NCBI RefSeq assembly: GCF_900110075.1
Contig: NZ_FOCJ01000017.1
Location: 1-59,408, forward strand
Direction of reading: 5' to 3'
Length of the DNA stretch: 59,408 bases
DNA from: Paenibacillus sp. OV219
GTDB lineage: Bacteria > Bacillota > Bacilli > Paenibacillales > Paenibacillaceae
The notes under the pieces are model-generated. The model was not told where the DNA came from and ran no database searches. It worked only from the letters and a program-made list of their open reading frames with translations. Positions 56,517-59,408 of the stretch are shown piece by piece. A program made the position numbers and the translations under genes. The first letter of the stretch is position 1, and each line of letters begins with the position of its first letter.

Positions 56517-57842
56517 ATGGCAATGACAACGGAAGCAGCCCGTTATTTCAGCAGAGAGCTGCTGAGCTGGTATTTGGCGAATCGAAGGGATCTCCCATGG
56601 CGGCAAAATCGCGATCCATACCGGGTATGGGTGTCAGAAATCATGCTGCAGCAGACGCGAGTGGATACGGTGATTCCGTTCTACGAGAGGTTTATGGCGA
56701 AGTTCCCGACAGCGGCTGCGCTCGCGGAAGCGCCGGAAGCGGATGTGCTTAAGAGCTGGGAAGGGCTCGGCTATTATTCCCGGGCGCGTAATTTGCAGGC
56801 TGGTGCGCGGGAAGTACTGAGCCGCCACGGCGGCATAGTGCCGGATGATAAAGAGGCCGTCGCTGCGCTGAGAGGCATTGGTCCTTATACGACCGGGGCG
56901 ATTATGAGCATCGCTTTCAATAGGCCCGAGCCAGCGGTGGACGGCAATGTGATGCGCGTACTGTCGCGGTATTTCTGCTTGGAGGAAGACATTGCGAAGC
57001 CGGCGACTCGCGTTGGTATTGAGAAGATTGCAGCAGCGCTCATCCCAGAGGGAGCTGCTGGTGATTTCAACCAAGCGCTCATGGAGCTAGGCGCGCTGGT
57101 GTGTACGCCGAAATCACCGGGCTGTCTCACTTGCCCGGTGATGCAGCACTGCGAAGGCAGGATGGCAGGCAAGGAGCACATCCTGCCAATCAAGACGAAG
57201 GCCAAGCCGCCGCGGCCAGAGACGCGGCTTGCTGCAATCATTACCGGCAGCGGCGAGCACGCTGGCCGAATTCTTGTGCGCCAGCGGCCGGAGAGCGGCC
57301 TGCTCGCGCAGATGTGGGAGCTGCCGCATGTGCTGTTCGCCCCGGAGGGCGACAGCTCCGGCAGCACGGCGGCGAAGCGGCGCGGGCGCGGCGCCGCCGC
57401 CAAAGCGGCAGCTGCTGCGGCGGCCGAATCGGGCGCAGCTGCTGCGCAGCTCGCGAGCGCGGGCGCGGGCGCGGCGCTGGAGCAGCACGCGCGGCAAGCG
57501 GATTTTATAAGCCGCGCGCTATCGGCGGAGGAAGGCTTGCTCGTGCGGCCGACGAGCTGGTGGGGCGAGATGGAGCATGTGTTCAGCCACATCGTGTGGG
57601 ATGTGCAGGTATTCCGCGCGGAGTTCGGCTTCTGGCTGCAAGCCGCTGAGAAACAGGAGACTGCCGTGTTAGCGGGAGTTGCCGCCGAATCGGCTGTGTT
57701 ATATGAAGCTAGCAGCGCTGCTGCTGACAGCGGGGCGCTCCCAACCAATTATCGCTGGATCGGACCGGAGCATATGAAAGAGCTGGCGTTCCCGAACGTA
57801 TTCGTACGGATTTTGCGGGATTACTGGAATGAGCTGGACTAA
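56517..57842 (+). CDS. mutY: A/G-specific adenine glycosylase
   Basis: Removes adenine mispaired with 8-oxoguanine. About 441 residues, longer than the usual 350-370. Catalytic domain: LPWRQNRDPYRVWVSEIMLQQTRVDTV with catalytic Glu, HhH region LRGIGPYTTGAIMSIAFN with the following catalytic Asp (VDGNV), and the 4Fe-4S site C-x6-C-x2-C-x5-C in CTPKSPGCLTCPVMQHC. The C-terminal MutT-like domain that reads 8-oxoG starts at about 235 and is interrupted by an Ala-rich segment of about 50 residues (about 282-330). ATG 56517 or 56523 behind AGAGGGG. Confidence 0.95.
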   Translation: MAMTTEAARYFSRELLSWYLANRRDLPWRQNRDPYRVWVSEIMLQQTRVDTVIPFYERFMAKFPTAAALAEAPEADVLKSWEGLGYYSRARNLQAGAREVLSRHGGIVPDDKEAVAALRGIGPYTTGAIMSIAFNRPEPAVDGNVMRVLSRYFCLEEDIAKPATRVGIEKIAAALIPEGAAGDFNQALMELGALVCTPKSPGCLTCPVMQHCEGRMAGKEHILPIKTKAKPPRPETRLAAIITGSGEHAGRILVRQRPESGLLAQMWELPHVLFAPEGDSSGSTAAKRRGRGAAAKAAAAAAAESGAAAAQLASAGAGAALEQHARQADFISRALSAEEGLLVRPTSWWGEMEHVFSHIVWDVQVFRAEFGFWLQAAEKQETAVLAGVAAESAVLYEASSAAADSGALPTNYRWIGPEHMKELAFPNVFVRILRDYWNELD

Positions 57843-57848
57843 TTTGAA

Positions 57849-57878
57849 TTGCTTTTGTAATCGCGATCGTTCTACAAT
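57849..57878 (+). promoter_or_regulatory. eda promoter
   Basis: TTGCTT (57849-57854), an 18-bp spacer and TACAAT (57873-57878), directly after the mutY stop. Confidence 0.6.
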
Positions 57879-57943
57879 GGGTTATAGCAAAGTCAGGGTC
57901 ATCAATCAATCCCAAGTGATAGAAACCAAGGAGGCTGCTTAAC

Positions 57944-58576
57944 TTGAGTCAAATGCTGGAACGATTACAGCAAGAGAAGATTGTTGCGATTTTCCGTTTT
58001 ATTGAGGATCAATACGCAGATCAAGCTGCACAGGCGCTGCTGGACGGCGGCATTTCGCTAATGGAAATTACGATGAACACCGAGGGTGCAACAACGATGA
58101 TTAGCCGCTGGCGCGAGAAGTTCGGCGATCAAGCCGGAATCGGCGCGGGCACGGTGCTTGATCTCGACATGGCGAAGGAAGCGGTAGCCGCAGGCTCGCA
58201 GTTTCTGATCTCTCCGAATTTGGATGAATCGGTCGTGGATTACGGCTTAAAGACCGGCGTACCGGTATGGCCTGGCGTTATGACACCAACAGAGATTGTT
58301 CGAGCGTGGAAGGCTGGCGCTGAACTGGTGAAAGTGTTCCCGATGGCCTCGCTCGGCTTGAAATACCTCACCGAAATTCGCGCGCCACTCGACAAGATTC
58401 CAATGCTAGCATCTGGCGGCGTCGATCTCGACAACATCGCAGATTATTTCAAAGCAGGCGCATGCGGCGTTGGCATGGGCAGCAAGCTTGTGAACATGGA
58501 TTGGGTACGCAGCGGACAGTTCAATTTATTAACGGACCGTGCACGGAAGTTCGTAGAAGCGGCGAGCGCGCTGTAG
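57944..58576 (+). CDS. eda: KDPG/KHG aldolase
   Basis: Class I aldolase of 210 residues that cleaves 2-keto-3-deoxy-6-phosphogluconate (or 4-hydroxy-2-oxoglutarate) to pyruvate and an aldehyde. The Schiff-base lysine is Lys130 in ELVKVFPMASLG; Glu41 in LMEITMNT is the catalytic acid; IGAGTVLDLDMAKEAVAAGSQFLISPN is the other family hallmark. TTG start with AAGGAGG nine bases upstream. No KDG kinase or uronate genes adjoin it, so it acts with distant pathway genes. Terminator follows. Confidence 0.95.
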   Translation: MSQMLERLQQEKIVAIFRFIEDQYADQAAQALLDGGISLMEITMNTEGATTMISRWREKFGDQAGIGAGTVLDLDMAKEAVAAGSQFLISPNLDESVVDYGLKTGVPVWPGVMTPTEIVRAWKAGAELVKVFPMASLGLKYLTEIRAPLDKIPMLASGGVDLDNIADYFKAGACGVGMGSKLVNMDWVRSGQFNLLTDRARKFVEAASAL

Positions 58577-58603
58577 TGATAGAATGAATAAATGAATGAT
58601 AGA

Positions 58604-58642
58604 AACCGCCTTGAAGCAGCTTTGCTTCTGGGCGGTTTTTCT
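58604..58642 (+). terminator. Terminator after eda
   Basis: AACCGCC and GGCGGTT with inner GAAGC/GCTTC around AGCTTT, followed by TTTCT. Confidence 0.9.
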
Positions 58643-58660
58643 ATTGTAATAAACCCTATA

Positions 58661-58692
58661 AAAACAAAAAGGCCTGCGGCATATCCGCAGGC
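58661..58692 (-). terminator. Minus-strand terminator
   Basis: Perfect GCCTGCGG/CCGCAGGC stem with loop CATAT; on the minus strand it is followed by TTTTTGTTTT. No intact minus-strand gene remains to its right, so it may be the leftover terminator of a lost gene. Confidence 0.75.
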
Positions 58693-59129
58693 ACAAGAGA
58701 GAAAATATATAATAAAGGGGGGTCATGTGTTTATTATAGAATCGTAATATGAAAGGAACATGAAACGAATATTACAATTCCATTACAAAGGAAAAATTTA
58801 GAATTCCTTAAGGTAACATACAACAAATGGGTGGTGTCAGAATTTTCGAGAAAATGCGCAAAGTTTGTGATAACAAATATTCACTTATATAGATAATATA
58901 CATAAAATTGTATATTTATTCATAAAACTGCACGAATAACGGAAAACGCCTAAATCAATAACAAAGACGCTAATTCGCGGGCTGGTTGGCTGCTGCTAAG
59001 GATATTCAGGGGATCAAGCTAATGCCGCTACTCCCTGAGGGATCTACGTATACAGGTGTTGACGCTGGATGTAAGTTAATTAATTCTTTGCGAGTTTGAG
59101 GAATGGTAAAGCTCTTGTCGTAAGGCTGA
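58693..59129. other. AT-rich gene-poor region
   Basis: Markedly more AT-rich than its surroundings up to about 58960. Only very short frames occur (13-21 codons) and none has convincing support. From about 59000 a plus-strand frame reading GIKLMPLLPEGSTYTG to LINSLRV may be an earlier part of the receiver relic that follows, but it is too degraded to assign. Confidence 0.45.
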
Positions 59130-59276
59130 ACCTTTCCGCGTATTGTAGCGGTGACTGCAAATGCAATTAAAGGCGATCGTGAAAATTGCTTGGCGGCAGG
59201 GGTGGACACTTATATTAGTAAGCCTATCAATCGAGAAGTCATTGAGAAGCTTTTGTTTTATCCCAATCGAATTTAA
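59130..59276 (+). pseudogene. Relic of a response-regulator receiver domain (hybrid kinase tail)
   Basis: After an in-frame stop at 59127, the frame reads RIVAVTANAIKGDRENCLAA and then GVDTYISKPINREVIEKLL before TAA 59274. This is the C-terminal third of a receiver domain: beta-4 'VAVTA', the AxxGxDxYxxKP motif with the conserved Lys-Pro, and the last helix. Nothing upstream restores the phosphoacceptor part. It probably belonged to a hybrid histidine kinase like the one at 3212 but is clearly a different sequence. It ends 37 bp from the right-hand mobile element end. Confidence 0.7.
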
Positions 59277-59313
59277 TGATAACGAGGCTATTAAATAAAA
59301 AAGTGCTCCCTGG

Positions 59314-59408
59314 GTAAACTGGTCCCCATAGACTGGACACTTTGAAAAAAGGTGTTTAGGCTATGGGGGCTTTTTTGTATACTGGTATTGGCATTTAAGG
59401 AGGGCATC
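59314..59408 (+). mobile_element. Mobile-element end (95-bp inverted copy of the left end)
   Basis: Exact reverse complement of positions 1-95. It begins GTAAACTGG, forms the hairpin CCCCATAG...CTATGGGG followed by CTTTTTT, and stops at AAGGAGGGCATC, a likely ribosome binding site for a transposase just beyond the window. Both copies therefore point outward from the 59-kb segment. Confidence 0.75.

Noticed and set aside
58720..58870. Very short plus-strand peptides (13-21 codons) in the AT-rich region
   Set aside because: Weak start signals and no further support.
59006..59209. Minus-strand open frame of 67 codons near the right end
   Set aside because: It is antisense to the receiver-domain relic, which explains the open reading.

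Overview
The window looks like one contig from a Paenibacillaceae genome (Paenibacillus or Cohnella type). Support: moderately GC-rich Bacillales-type genes with strong AAGGAGG-like ribosome binding sites and frequent TTG/GTG starts; lipoproteins with classic lipoboxes; a BrxA bacilliredoxin; LytS-type 5TM sensor kinases; ROK-family XylR; and a glycan-oriented gene set (LacZ, xylose genes, SGNH hydrolase, KDPG aldolase). I saw no rRNA, tRNA or CRISPR array. Both ends of the window are the same 95-bp sequence in inverted orientation. It looks like the start of a multicopy insertion sequence, so the window probably stops where assembly broke at two copies of a mobile element.

Layout. 0.2-3.2 kb: DUF6492-like glycan protein, mannose-1-phosphate guanylyltransferase (manC), YbjQ-family protein and a small membrane protein. 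3.2-7.2 kb: hybrid sensor kinase, then a divergent TetR/SDR pair. 7.2-7.8 kb: a hairpin-repeat array. 7.8-10.5 kb: methyltransferase, AraC regulator, phytanoyl-CoA dioxygenase-like enzyme. 10.6-14.7 kb: four-gene Mac-like ABC export operon. 14.8-20.5 kb: LacZ, an orphan membrane-fusion lipoprotein and a fosmidomycin-resistance-type MFS pump. 20.8-24.3 kb: small proteins, DUF2087 regulator, GIY-YIG protein, MFS exporter. 24.3-29.8 kb: sulfonate/organosulfur operon (binding lipoprotein, ATPase, permease, FMN monooxygenase, TauD-type dioxygenase) behind a promoter with an overlapping inverted repeat and a leader terminator. 30.6-31.7 kb: gene-free, repeat-rich DNA. 31.7-41.5 kb: xylose locus (xylR, xylAB), split by a 1839-residue DUF11-repeat protein. 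41.8-49.8 kb: chemoreceptor, PAS-XRE regulator, BaiN-like flavoprotein, KinB-like kinase, an Lgt-like pseudoenzyme, a frameshifted small gene and a DUF3905-like protein. 49.9-51.1 kb: brxA and nadE. 51.2-52.2 kb: a nine-unit 111-bp hairpin array beside a DUF559 nuclease-like gene. 53.1-58.6 kb: SGNH hydrolase, acpS, YjzC-like protein, cytochrome c lipoprotein, AraC regulator, mutY, eda. 58.7-59.3 kb: AT-rich gene-poor DNA with a receiver-domain relic next to the right mobile-element end.

Functionally the window combines sugar acquisition and catabolism (LacZ, XylA/XylB, Eda), sulfur scavenging from organosulfur compounds, envelope export and sensing, and core upkeep (NadE, AcpS, MutY, BrxA). 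The most unusual structure is a dispersed family of paired palindromes (CTGAGAG...CTCTCAG). Three arrays, at 7.4, 31.2 and 51.2 kb, keep the same alternating centre-to-centre spacing of about 50 and 61 bp (unit 111-113 bp) although their sequences differ. A degenerate single copy lies at 20.6 kb.
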